From NCBI GenBank assembly GCA_002726335.1, contig PBSR01000032.1:1-29700 (forward strand): 29,700 bases of DNA, read 5' to 3'. The notes under the pieces were generated by a model. That model had not been told where the DNA came from. It searched no databases and saw nothing but the letters and a program-made list of their open reading frames with translations. The stretch's first letter is position 1. Every line of letters starts with the position of its first letter. Made by a program: the position numbers and the translations under genes. This document shows positions 15,574 to 23,750 of the stretch, piece by piece. The stretch is from Gemmatimonadaceae bacterium (GTDB lineage Bacteria; Latescibacterota; UBA2968; UBA8231).

Positions 15574-17532
15574 TCACCCGTGCAGGACCGGGTGTCCGTT
15601 GCCGTGGAAGAAGATCATGTCGACGATGAAGGAGATGCCGACGGCGGCGAAGTGGCCGAGGATGAGCCCGATGAAGAAGGGCGCCGCCTTGCGATATAGT
15701 TCGATCCCGCCGAAGCGCATGATCGCGGATTTTGCCACCCAGGCGATGAAGATCGCCGCCGCCTGATTGCGGATCATCCAGACAGCTGAGATCGCCAGCC
15801 CCGCCGGATGCAGGGGCCACCACGGCAATCGGTACTGCAGGAAAGTGAGCAGGCTCATGGCTGCTGCACCGATGCCGAAGAGCACGTGCTTGGCCGACTC
15901 GAAGACCTGCGGATCCTTGATATTCTTCGTCGCCTCGTCGAAGGAGCGCACGCCGGCCCCCGAGGTCACGCGGAAGAACCAGGAGCTGAAGTTGGAGGCT
16001 CCCTGGTCGTAGGCCATGGTGATGACGTAGAGGATGGTGGCGGCGAAACCGACGATGAGCGCGATGAGAATCGCCGCGCCAAGGCTCCGCCGGCTGATGT
16101 GCATCACGTCGTGCAGTTTGGTGGCATGCGCTGCCGAGGGCATGAAGATCGACTGCACGTCGCCGAAGAAGGCGTAGGACAGCCCAAGACCGACAAAGCT
16201 CGACGCACCGATGTTGCTCGGGCCCAGCAGGCCCATGGTCATGGCCTGCGAGACGATCGGTGTCGTCAGGTAGTAGATCCCGGCCTGCACGACGAGGCGT
16301 GTGATCCCCAGGTAGGCGATGAGCACGAAGGCCAGCCAGAGAATGGCCACGGGGTACGACATGCCCGCCTGGTGCAGCCAGCAGATCATGTAGACGAGGC
16401 CGAGCAGAATCCCGATGACAGCCACACGGTAGGGAAGCAGCTCCCGCGAGTCGTCCACAGGGTGGTCCCTGTTCCAGGCCTTCAGAGCCACGTCCCGCAG
16501 GTGGTCACGGGCCATCCACAGTCCCCACAGAACCATGGCGACAAAGGCGCCCCAGCACTGCCATGACGTCGACGGCAGACCCCAGACCCAGGCGTCCGCC
16601 TTGGTGATCCCCAGACCGAAGCGGTTGATCAGCCCCTCCTCGATCAGGGTGAAGACGTAGAAGAACCAGATCGAGAAGGTGACGTTGAGATTGACGAAAT
16701 ACATGAAGCCGATGACGGGGAAATACAGCCGGACATTGATCGAGGGGAAGCCGTGGGCGATCTTTACCGGGTACTGCCATTCGATCCTGGGGAAGAAGTG
16801 GTAGAAGAAGCCGACGATGTTCCACAGGGCGATGAACAGCGGGATGGCCAGGCCGATCCAGAACAGTCGTGAGCCCATGACCGTCGGCAGCAATCGGCGT
16901 CCGTCGCCGTCCTCCACCAGTGCCAACGGCACCTGCGTGAGCGGGTAGGAGAGGCGCTCACGCTCCACCCACTGACGGCGCAGGATGACGACCAGGGTGA
17001 GGGAGACGAAGTAGAGAGTGAAGATGAAGCTGAGCCACCAGAAGAGGGGCATGACCCAGGCGTCCAGCAGGGTGCCCCACGGTGTGGCCACCCCGTACGG
17101 CAGCCCCTCGAAGAACCAGGTCATGGCCAGACCCTCGTTGGAGGGAATCAACCATGCGGGCAGATGCGGCAGGATGTGCGTCCCCCACTGATTCTCGGGA
17201 GAGGCGAAGTAGTGGGGCGTCGTGGGGATGGCCAGGACGAAGCCCATCATGAAGATGGGCACACCGATGACGACGAGGCCCATGACGGCGACGGTGATCA
17301 GTTCCTGCGGTCTGAAAGCCCAGCCCGGGCGAGCCTTCTTCAGCAGGCCATTGAACAGAATGAGACAGAGGAAGGGAAAGCCGACGCCGATGGGGAAGAA
17401 GGACCAGGTGATCTCCGACGACCCGAGCACCCAGATCGCGTACGGCGCGCCGAGGCACACGAGCAATACCTGGATGATACCGACCGCCAGTGAGCGCAGG
17501 GTCAGGCCGCTCGGCTGGGGGGGCTCGTTCAC
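15574..17532 (-). CDS. DUF6785-like (oligopeptide-transporter-type) polytopic membrane protein
   Basis: The 652-residue protein has about 14 hydrophobic helices and no signal peptide. It shares a chain of motifs with the paralogue at 23751-25721: SEITWSFFPIGVGFPF from about residue 39, GVPIFMMGFVLAIP, FFEGLPYGVATPW, ILRRQWVERERLSYP, FPVIGFMYFVN, GDVQSIFMPSAAHATKL, LPWWPLHPAGLAIS and the C-terminal GNGHPVLHG. I recognise this as the DUF6785/DUF6784 type, distantly OPT-like; the substrate is not known. It starts with GTG at 17532, overlapping the TGA of the CBM9-like gene by 3 bp, so the two are co-translated. The genomic pairing with a predicted carbohydrate-binding secreted protein suggests uptake of a carbohydrate or degradation product, but this is inference. 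Confidence 0.85.
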   Translation of the reverse strand: MNEPPQPSGLTLRSLAVGIIQVLLVCLGAPYAIWVLGSSEITWSFFPIGVGFPFLCLILFNGLLKKARPGWAFRPQELITVAVMGLVVIGVPIFMMGFVLAIPTTPHYFASPENQWGTHILPHLPAWLIPSNEGLAMTWFFEGLPYGVATPWGTLLDAWVMPLFWWLSFIFTLYFVSLTLVVILRRQWVERERLSYPLTQVPLALVEDGDGRRLLPTVMGSRLFWIGLAIPLFIALWNIVGFFYHFFPRIEWQYPVKIAHGFPSINVRLYFPVIGFMYFVNLNVTFSIWFFYVFTLIEEGLINRFGLGITKADAWVWGLPSTSWQCWGAFVAMVLWGLWMARDHLRDVALKAWNRDHPVDDSRELLPYRVAVIGILLGLVYMICWLHQAGMSYPVAILWLAFVLIAYLGITRLVVQAGIYYLTTPIVSQAMTMGLLGPSNIGASSFVGLGLSYAFFGDVQSIFMPSAAHATKLHDVMHISRRSLGAAILIALIVGFAATILYVITMAYDQGASNFSSWFFRVTSGAGVRSFDEATKNIKDPQVFESAKHVLFGIGAAAMSLLTFLQYRLPWWPLHPAGLAISAVWMIRNQAAAIFIAWVAKSAIMRFGGIELYRKAAPFFIGLILGHFAAVGISFIVDMIFFHGNGHPVLHG

Positions 17533-18383
17533 TCGGTGGCTCTCTCGATCGGGGCCAGCGGTCCGGTCAGCACCGTCTGCGCCCAGGTGGCATCATCGTC
17601 GCCGGTTCCATACATGATGAAGTGACCACCGTAGGGTCCGCCATCGGGGTCACAGTGGACGATCTCGAGGCCGTACACATGGCCGATCTGTGGCGCCTGC
17701 CAATCCGGGTCACTGACGCCGAAGGTGGCGGCCATGTTCACCCGCGCTTCGAGCCGGAAGTCGCCGCTGCCGTCACCACGGGGATCGACGATCACGGCAT
17801 AGTCGACGGCGTCCTCGGGGATGGGTTCTTCCACATAGCTGTCGGTCGTGGTGCCGTGCCGCCACCAGGCGCCGTAGTCGGGGCGCGCCTCGTCGGCGAT
17901 GAAACAGAAGGCGTTGGCACCGCGGGAAAACGTCTCCGGCACCGCATCGCGGGGGGCTTCGACGAACCAGCAGATCGAGTCCTTGAAGTACCAGCGCTCC
18001 GGTTCGTGCTCGGGATCGGTAACATCGTTGACGTTGTCACGTACCGTGGCGCCCATATAGAACCAGGTGTCATCCCACGCCGTGTAGTAGCGGGCGGCCA
18101 GGTCGTCGTCGGGGTGGGGCTCGGGGGCGGCATCGCTGCCGTGGTCGGTGAGCCGATTGCGCCACACCTGGAACCAGGGTTCATGAGAAAGCCTCTGAAT
18201 GTCCCAGACACCGTCCGTGAACGCCGCATCACGCCACTCGGAAAGGTCGCCGTCGATGGCCGGCGCCTCCGTCAGGTAAGGCAGGTACAGGACGGGCGTG
18301 TCGGGGATCTGCTCTGCCCGGGCGGGGCCTGCTAGAAGAGCACCCGCAAGAATCCCGATCCAGGCGGTTCGTAACGTCGACAT
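17529..18383 (-). CDS. Secreted CBM9/DOMON-like carbohydrate-binding protein
   Basis: The ATG at 18383 has GGAGG 6 bases upstream and is preferred over one six codons earlier. The 284-residue product has a signal peptide (STLRTAWIGILAGALLAG) ending in PARA before EQIP. The mature protein shows CBM9-type features: APAIDGDLSEWRDAAF near the start, AARYYTAWDDTWFYMGATVRD, DSICWFVEA, FRLEARVNMAATFG, GHVYGLEIVHCDPDG and a final MYGTGDDDATWAQ. CBM9-like domains bind sugars or act as modules in envelope proteins, and no catalytic domain is attached. It is first in a two-gene unit with the DUF6785-like transporter. Confidence 0.82.
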   Translation of the reverse strand: MSTLRTAWIGILAGALLAGPARAEQIPDTPVLYLPYLTEAPAIDGDLSEWRDAAFTDGVWDIQRLSHEPWFQVWRNRLTDHGSDAAPEPHPDDDLAARYYTAWDDTWFYMGATVRDNVNDVTDPEHEPERWYFKDSICWFVEAPRDAVPETFSRGANAFCFIADEARPDYGAWWRHGTTTDSYVEEPIPEDAVDYAVIVDPRGDGSGDFRLEARVNMAATFGVSDPDWQAPQIGHVYGLEIVHCDPDGGPYGGHFIMYGTGDDDATWAQTVLTGPLAPIERATE

Positions 18384-18413
18384 GATGGACCTCCACGACA
18401 CTAGGGAATCGGT

Positions 18414-18442
18414 ATGGTATCAACGGCAACCCCTGCCCGCAA
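18414..18442 (-). promoter_or_regulatory. Candidate promoter for the CBM9-like/DUF6785 unit
   Basis: On the minus strand TTGCGG (18437-18442) and TACCAT (18414-18419) are separated by 17 bp, about 30 bp before the ATG at 18383. Both boxes match the sigma-70 consensus only in part, but spacing and position suit this divergently read gene. Confidence 0.3.
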
Positions 18443-18514
18443 GCCGCGCCGCGCCTGACTGCATGAACACGTACATTGCCCGGCATGGCACTCCGCCAGA
18501 CAAGCATCGAACCG

Positions 18515-19597
18515 ATGGTCCGGTCGAGCCGCGTGTGGCTTTCACTGTTGCTGCTGGCCGCCTGCAGCAGCGTCGGCACGATGGGTCAGTTCTACTACGA
18601 GGACGGCGACTTCGAGAAGGCTCGCGGCGAGTTCGAACGGGCTGTCGAGGCCAGGCCAAACGATCCGGTGGCCTCTTTCTGGCTCGGCAAGACCTATGCC
18701 GAACTCGGACAGTTCGAGCCCATGCGTCTGGCCTGGGAGGCATGTCTGGCCAGCAGCCTGCGCTACGCCGAGGATATCGAGAATCTCACGGCGGAGTACT
18801 GGTCCATGCAGCAGGCGGACGGCACCGCCAGGGCAGAAGCCACACCGGCTGACTATCGTGGCAGTCTCGCAGCCTTCCGCGACGCCCTCGCCATCGATCC
18901 GGGCAACACCAGGTCACTCCAGGGTCTGGCCTACGTGTTCATGCAGATCGACAGCGTCGACCAGGCCCGGGGCATCTACGAGCAACTGATCAAGGACAAC
19001 CCCGCAGATCCGGCTGCCTATCAGGCCCTCGGTTCGATTCATCTGCAAGCCGGTCGCTACGCAGAGGCGGTCGACTATGTCGAGCACACGGTGGCCATGG
19101 ACCCTTTCGACACCGAGGCGCTGCGTCTGCTGGGATTCGTCTACGAGAACCTGGAGCGATACGCCGAAGCGGTGGAGGTGGCAGAGCAACTGGCGGCCCT
19201 GGCCCCCGAGGATCTGGCCATCTGGGTACGCCTCGGAAGGCTCTACGACCGCGTGGGAGAACCGGAACGCTCCGAGCTGGCCTACGCCCAGGCGCTGGCC
19301 CTGGATCCGGCCGATGCAGCGGCCCTCGGTGGCGTGGCGCACCTGCGGGTAGGGCTGGGAGATGATGAAGCGGCGCTACCCCTGCTGGAGCTGCTCACCG
19401 TGCTGAGTCCGGAAGACCGGCAGGTGTGGCTCGAACTGGCGCGGATCTACCGGGAGCGCGGCCTGCACGAACACAGTGCCCGGGCCCAGCAGCGGGCGAG
19501 CGGACCGGCCTCAGGGCAGGTTGACCCGGAAGAGGCCGCCCCTGCCGCCGTCGTCATCGACGACGAAGACGGATCCGTCACCACGGACGGCGACTGA
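18515..19597 (+). CDS. TPR-repeat lipoprotein
   Basis: The start at 18515 places a compact signal peptide (VRSSRVWLSLLLLAAC) with lipobox Cys17; ATGs at 18476 and 18485 would add a non-helpful extension, and none has an obvious Shine-Dalgarno site. The 360-residue product is a run of about eight TPR units (FYYEDGDFEKARGEFERAVE, YQALGSIHLQAGRYAEAVDY, WVRLGRLYDRVGEPERSELAY). The last roughly 30 residues, after GPASGQ, are acidic and coded within the 3' end of the opposite-strand NHL gene. TPR lipoproteins commonly serve as envelope assembly scaffolds. No partner is obvious here, since both neighbours are on the opposite strand. Confidence 0.85.
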   Translation: MVRSSRVWLSLLLLAACSSVGTMGQFYYEDGDFEKARGEFERAVEARPNDPVASFWLGKTYAELGQFEPMRLAWEACLASSLRYAEDIENLTAEYWSMQQADGTARAEATPADYRGSLAAFRDALAIDPGNTRSLQGLAYVFMQIDSVDQARGIYEQLIKDNPADPAAYQALGSIHLQAGRYAEAVDYVEHTVAMDPFDTEALRLLGFVYENLERYAEAVEVAEQLAALAPEDLAIWVRLGRLYDRVGEPERSELAYAQALALDPADAAALGGVAHLRVGLGDDEAALPLLELLTVLSPEDRQVWLELARIYRERGLHEHSARAQQRASGPASGQVDPEEAAPAAVVIDDEDGSVTTDGD

Positions 19598-20521
19598 CTG
19601 CAGCCGATTCTCACCGAGCTCGGTGTCGATGGTGCGCACGAGTGCCCCCCCGCCATCAAACTCGACCAGGGCGCCATCGCCGTAGCTGGCGACCAGGATG
19701 TTCCCCGATGGCAGCTGGGCGATGCCCACGGGTCGGTTCAGGCCGGCGTCAGCGTAGGTTTCCAGCTCACCATCGGCCCACACCAGCACGCGGTTGGCGG
19801 CGGTCTCGGCGATCAGCAGACGACCCGAGGCATCGACGAACAGGTGGGCGGGCAGGACTTCATCGGTGACCAGCAGGTTCTCGGCGATGATCTGCACGCC
19901 GTGCTGGTCGGGACCGGCGCCGTCGCCGAAGTCGATGCGGACCACCGTACCCGCGACCCGATTGAAGACGAACAGGCCGCCGGCCGCGTCGAGGGCGACA
20001 CCGACTGGACCGTCGATGCCGGAGTACTGGAAGTCGACGACGCGGCTGTTGATCGTGCGCACGGTGACGACGCCGATGTTGGCTCCCATCACCGGCGTCA
20101 GGCAGGCAAAGTAGAAGTTGCCGCCCGTATCCAGGTCGACGGCCATGGCGCCGACAAGACTGTTCTCGAAGCGTCGCTGTACAGGCGTTGAGTCCACGTC
20201 CTGCACCCAGGTCGCCTCGACCCCCTCGAAGTGAACGACGAACAGCTCGTCATCGAGCTCGGAGCCGGCGGGGCCGAACATGAGGTCACGCGGCGTCCGC
20301 AGTCCTGAGACCAGCTCGGTGAGGATACCGCTGGCATCGGCGACCGGATCGTCACCCATGGAGCCATCGGCGGGTACTTCTCCCGCATCGGCATCAGCAT
20401 CGGTATCGCTGCCGGTGTCCAGAGGAGGATCCGCCGCCGGGGCGGACGGGCTCGAATCGCTACCCCCACAGGCCATCAGCGAACCGGTGAGCATGACGAG
20501 GAACAGCAGGCGTAGTCGCAT
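19511..20521 (-). CDS. NHL-type beta-propeller lipoprotein
   Basis: The start at 20521 gives a standard lipoprotein signal (MRLRLLFLVMLTGSLMAC, Cys18); AGGAG lies about 12 bases upstream. The 336-residue product has a low-complexity acidic linker after the Cys (repeated Asp/Ala/Gly/Ser, about residues 30-65), then propeller blades: GLRTPRDLMFGPAGSEL, GPVGVALDAAGGLFVFNRV, LFVDASGRLLIAETAANRVL, NRPVGIAQLPSGNILVAS and SVAVRGDGSVFVVDDDG. This is the NHL/SMP-30-like pattern for a surface binding or lactonase-like propeller; no catalytic set was identified. It is the second propeller lipoprotein in the window, and its last 87 bp overlap the TPR gene tail on the opposite strand. Confidence 0.85.
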   Translation of the reverse strand: MRLRLLFLVMLTGSLMACGGSDSSPSAPAADPPLDTGSDTDADADAGEVPADGSMGDDPVADASGILTELVSGLRTPRDLMFGPAGSELDDELFVVHFEGVEATWVQDVDSTPVQRRFENSLVGAMAVDLDTGGNFYFACLTPVMGANIGVVTVRTINSRVVDFQYSGIDGPVGVALDAAGGLFVFNRVAGTVVRIDFGDGAGPDQHGVQIIAENLLVTDEVLPAHLFVDASGRLLIAETAANRVLVWADGELETYADAGLNRPVGIAQLPSGNILVASYGDGALVEFDGGGALVRTIDTELGENRLQSVAVRGDGSVFVVDDDGGRGGLFRVNLP

Positions 20522-20717
20522 GGGCTTGTCTTTCTCCTGGCCGCCGGACGGCAGTGCCGACACCATGTACGAAAAACGCTGAGGAGGGGACGAATCTCAG
20601 TGAAGTATTCCCTCCGGAGCGCCGACTCTCGACGCTTGTACGGCTGCTTGCTAACAGGGGGTCCGGATGCCTACTCTTTGCCGCCTGCCAAGGCTGCGAA
20701 CCCAACCCACGACGAGC

Positions 20718-22013
20718 ATGATACAGGCGATTTCACGGACGGGCGTCAGGCTGCTGCTCACGCTTCTGATTCTGTGCTTCGCCACAGGATGCACGAGCGA
20801 CCGGGAGCGGCGGATTCCCGGTGAGCCGACTCGTGTCGTCGTCTGGGACTTTGGTGGTGTACCCGGGCACCAGGAATGGATCAAGGGGGCCGTCGAGCGC
20901 TTCAACGCCGGACGCGACGACATCGAGATCGAACTCGAGATCCGTGACTGGGCGACCCAACGCGAGAGCCTGATCAGCAGCACCATCATCGGCGCCGGTC
21001 CCGATATCATCCGCTGTCACCACAAGTACTCCGTCGAGTTCGGCGAACTGGGCGGGCTGCTGCCGATGGAACGGTTCGCGGACTGGCCCGAGGTGAAGGC
21101 GCGGATCTTCCCCAACGTGTTGGAACACGTGAAATACAACGGCCAGCACTACGGCGTACCCGTCACCATGCTGCCCTTCGTCCTGGCGGTGAACACCGAC
21201 ATCATGGCGCGCTACGATCTCGATGTGCCCACCACCTGGGAAGGCATGCTGGAAGCCGGTCGCATACTCAAGGAGTACGACCTGCAGGCTTTCACCATGC
21301 CGGCCGGGCTCAACCTCGACACGGCGTACCGGTTTCTGCCGTTGCTGTACGGTGCCGGCGGGCGTGTGTTCAACCACGACTGGACGCAGGCCGGATTCAA
21401 CGGGCCGGCGGGAAAGGCGGCCCTGGAGTTTCTGGTGCGCATGAAAGACGAGGGCTACATGCCGGCGGCCAGCGCCGCCTACGCCTTTGACGAGAACGCC
21501 GCCCACTGGTCGACGGAGAAGGCCGCCATGTCCATCGAAGGGCCGTGGTGGCAGGACACCGTGCTGGGAGACTTCGGTTTTGACACCGACAAGCTGGCCC
21601 TGGCGCAGGTGCCGATGCCGGCCACAGCGTACGAAGACAACCCCCGGGGCGTTCTGCTCGATGTCGTGATGGTGGCCATCACGGGATACACGCCGGTGGC
21701 CGAAGAGGCCTGGACGGTACTCAAGGCGCTGAACGTGGACGACCCGGTATGGCAGCAACCCAACCCCAAGATGGGCGGCATACCGACGCAGCTGGCGGCG
21801 TACGCGCCGGGGGTGGAATCACCTTACATCGACCTGGACGAGCTGGCCGAATCCGCCCGGCGCGGCATCGGCTGGCCTGGTCACCCGGCGATCACGCAGG
21901 TGCAGCGCCACATCGCCGACGCGGTGAATCTGGCCATGTCCGGTGTCATGACACCGGCAGACGCCCTCGATCAGGCTGCCGTTGAAGTCAACGAGGTCCT
22001 CAGTGATTACTAA
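20718..22013 (+). CDS. CUT1-type sugar ABC transporter substrate-binding lipoprotein
   Basis: The ATG at 20718 yields a normal lipoprotein signal (GVRLLLTLLILCFATGC, Cys25); an upstream ATG at 20667 adds 17 unneeded residues. The 431-residue protein is a family 1 extracellular solute-binding protein: TRVVVWDFGGVPGHQEWIKG, GAGPDIIRCHHKYSVEFGEL, GVPVTMLPFVLAVNTDIMAR, TWEGMLEAGRIL and a C-terminal AVNLAMSGVMTPADALDQAA. It should bind a sugar or sugar-like solute in the periplasm and deliver it to the two following permeases. It overlaps the first permease by 11 bp. It begins the long plus-strand transport cluster. Confidence 0.93.
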   Translation: MIQAISRTGVRLLLTLLILCFATGCTSDRERRIPGEPTRVVVWDFGGVPGHQEWIKGAVERFNAGRDDIEIELEIRDWATQRESLISSTIIGAGPDIIRCHHKYSVEFGELGGLLPMERFADWPEVKARIFPNVLEHVKYNGQHYGVPVTMLPFVLAVNTDIMARYDLDVPTTWEGMLEAGRILKEYDLQAFTMPAGLNLDTAYRFLPLLYGAGGRVFNHDWTQAGFNGPAGKAALEFLVRMKDEGYMPAASAAYAFDENAAHWSTEKAAMSIEGPWWQDTVLGDFGFDTDKLALAQVPMPATAYEDNPRGVLLDVVMVAITGYTPVAEEAWTVLKALNVDDPVWQQPNPKMGGIPTQLAAYAPGVESPYIDLDELAESARRGIGWPGHPAITQVQRHIADAVNLAMSGVMTPADALDQAAVEVNEVLSDY

Positions 22014-22902
22014 GCAGTTACAGCAGAAGCTGACGCCCTATTACTTCCTGGCGCCGGCCCTGGCCGTGCTGACGCTGATCATCCTGTTTCCCATCGTCAG
22101 CAATCTGTTGATGAGCGTGCACAAGGTACAGCTGCTGAAGGGGGGCGAGGACGAGTTTGTCGGCCTGGGCAATTACACCCGCCTGCTGGGCAGCTCCACC
22201 TTTCGAGGCAGTGTCAGCGCGTCGCTGCGGTTCACCTTCCTGTCCCTGCCGTTGGCCCTCGTGCTCGGCATGGGCATGGCCCTGGTGTTCAACGAGATCC
22301 GGCGGGCCCGTCCCGTGTTCACCGCCTTTCTGCTGGTACCGTGGGCCATCGCTCCCGTGGTCACCGGGTATATGTGGCGCTGGCTGTTTCACGACAGCTT
22401 CGGCCTCATCAACCATTTCCTGATGACGGTGGGCATCATCGACACGAACGTGCCATGGCTGGCCCAGCCCGACACGGCCATGGCGGCCACGGTGGTGGCC
22501 AATGTCTGGCGCTTCATGCCCTACATCACCATCATGCTGCTCGCCGGACTGCAGGGGATTCCGGGAGATCTCTACGAGGCGGCCCATGTAGATGGCGCCA
22601 ATATCGTCGAGCGCTTCGTACACGTGACACTGCCGCAGCTGCGTCACGTGATGGCGGTGGTCTTCCTCTTCGCCACGATCTGGATGGTCAACGATTTCGC
22701 CCTGATCTTCATCATGACCGAAGGCGGACCGGCAAAGGCGACTCTCGTCGTGCCCATCACCGTGTACCGCTTTGCCTTCGAGCACCTGCGACTGGGTCGG
22801 GGGGCGGCGGCGGCGATGATCCTGCTCGTGTTCCTGCTCTCGGTGAGCGCCATCTTCATTCGCGTCATCTTCGCCGATCGACGCCGGCAGGCATCCGAAT
22901 GA
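22003..22902 (+). CDS. CUT1-type sugar ABC transporter permease, MalF/UgpA-like
   Basis: The start is the GTG at 22003, with GAGG six bases upstream; the gene overlaps the previous stop by 11 bp. The 299-residue product has about six membrane helices (PYYFLAPALAVLTLIILFP first) and the inner-membrane permease EAA loop (LYEAAHVDGANIVERFVHVT) that docks on the ABC ATPase. Length and layout suit the MalF/UgpA/LacF group without the large MalF periplasmic insert. Together with the next gene it would form the heterodimeric channel for the upstream binding protein. Confidence 0.93.
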   Translation: MITKQLQQKLTPYYFLAPALAVLTLIILFPIVSNLLMSVHKVQLLKGGEDEFVGLGNYTRLLGSSTFRGSVSASLRFTFLSLPLALVLGMGMALVFNEIRRARPVFTAFLLVPWAIAPVVTGYMWRWLFHDSFGLINHFLMTVGIIDTNVPWLAQPDTAMAATVVANVWRFMPYITIMLLAGLQGIPGDLYEAAHVDGANIVERFVHVTLPQLRHVMAVVFLFATIWMVNDFALIFIMTEGGPAKATLVVPITVYRFAFEHLRLGRGAAAAMILLVFLLSVSAIFIRVIFADRRRQASE

Positions 22903-23738
22903 CTCTGCGCACGCAGCAACAGATCCGTGCCGCCATCGGCTACGGCGTGGGGGGGACCTTCTGCTTTCTCCTGGTGCTGCCCCTCATCTGGGTGGCCAGC
23001 ACGTCGGTGCGACCCATCTCCGAGATGACCCAGGTGCCACCCGTCGTCCTGCCGCAGTCGATCACCTTCGACGCCTACGTCAATATCTGGGAGGCGGCGC
23101 CCTTCGTCCGCTACTTCTTCAACAGCGTCTTCATCTCGGCCTCGACGGCCGTTATCGCGCTGTCCTTCGCCATCTGTGCCGCCTATGCCTTTGCCCGCTT
23201 CCGTTTCCGGGGGGCCACGACGCTGCTGATGCTGGTGGTGATGTCACAGATGCTGCCCGGCTCGTCGATCCTCATCCCGCTGTTTCAGGTGATCCGCAAC
23301 ATGGGGCTCCTCGACACCCACGCCGGCATGATCCTGATCTACACAGGTTTCGCCATTCCCTTCTGTACGTGGCTGCTCAACGGCTACTTCCGGGCCATCC
23401 CCGAGGATCTCGAGCAGGCGGCGATGATCGACGGCTGCAATCGATTCGAGCTGCTGTGGCGGATCATCCTGCCCCTGGCGGCACCGGCCGTCGTCGCCGT
23501 GGGCACCTTCGCCTTTCTCCTGTCCTGGAACGAGTTTCTCTTCGCCTACGTGTTTACCAAATCCAATGCGCTGACGATTCCCGTGGGACTGCGGGCGGCG
23601 TTCCTCGGTCAGTACGTCAACAAGTACGACCAGCTGTTCGCCGCCTCGCTGATCTTCAGCCTACCGCCGATCGCCATCTTCGTGTCGCTGCAGCGCTATT
23701 TCGTGCAGGGCCTGACCGCAGGGGCGGTGAAGGAATGA
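22899..23738 (+). CDS. CUT1-type sugar ABC transporter permease, MalG/UgpE-like
   Basis: The ATG at 22899 overlaps the previous stop by 4 bp (ATGA). The open frame extends far upstream, but through the previous gene. The 279-residue product has a MalG-type start (one helix followed by WVASTSVRPISEMTQVPPVV), about six helices and the EAA loop (LEQAAMIDGCNRFELLWRII). The end (YFVQGLTAGAVKE) is the common terminus of this family. No ATPase gene follows, so this CUT1 system must use an ATPase encoded elsewhere or share one. Confidence 0.94.
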   Translation: MTLRTQQQIRAAIGYGVGGTFCFLLVLPLIWVASTSVRPISEMTQVPPVVLPQSITFDAYVNIWEAAPFVRYFFNSVFISASTAVIALSFAICAAYAFARFRFRGATTLLMLVVMSQMLPGSSILIPLFQVIRNMGLLDTHAGMILIYTGFAIPFCTWLLNGYFRAIPEDLEQAAMIDGCNRFELLWRIILPLAAPAVVAVGTFAFLLSWNEFLFAYVFTKSNALTIPVGLRAAFLGQYVNKYDQLFAASLIFSLPPIAIFVSLQRYFVQGLTAGAVKE

Positions 23739-23750
23739 GGCGGGATCCCC

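Noticed and set aside
22341..22898. Upstream extension of the MalG-like permease frame
   Set aside because: The extra residues are Arg/His-rich shadow translation of the MalF-like gene; the ATGA overlap at 22899 is the family-typical start.
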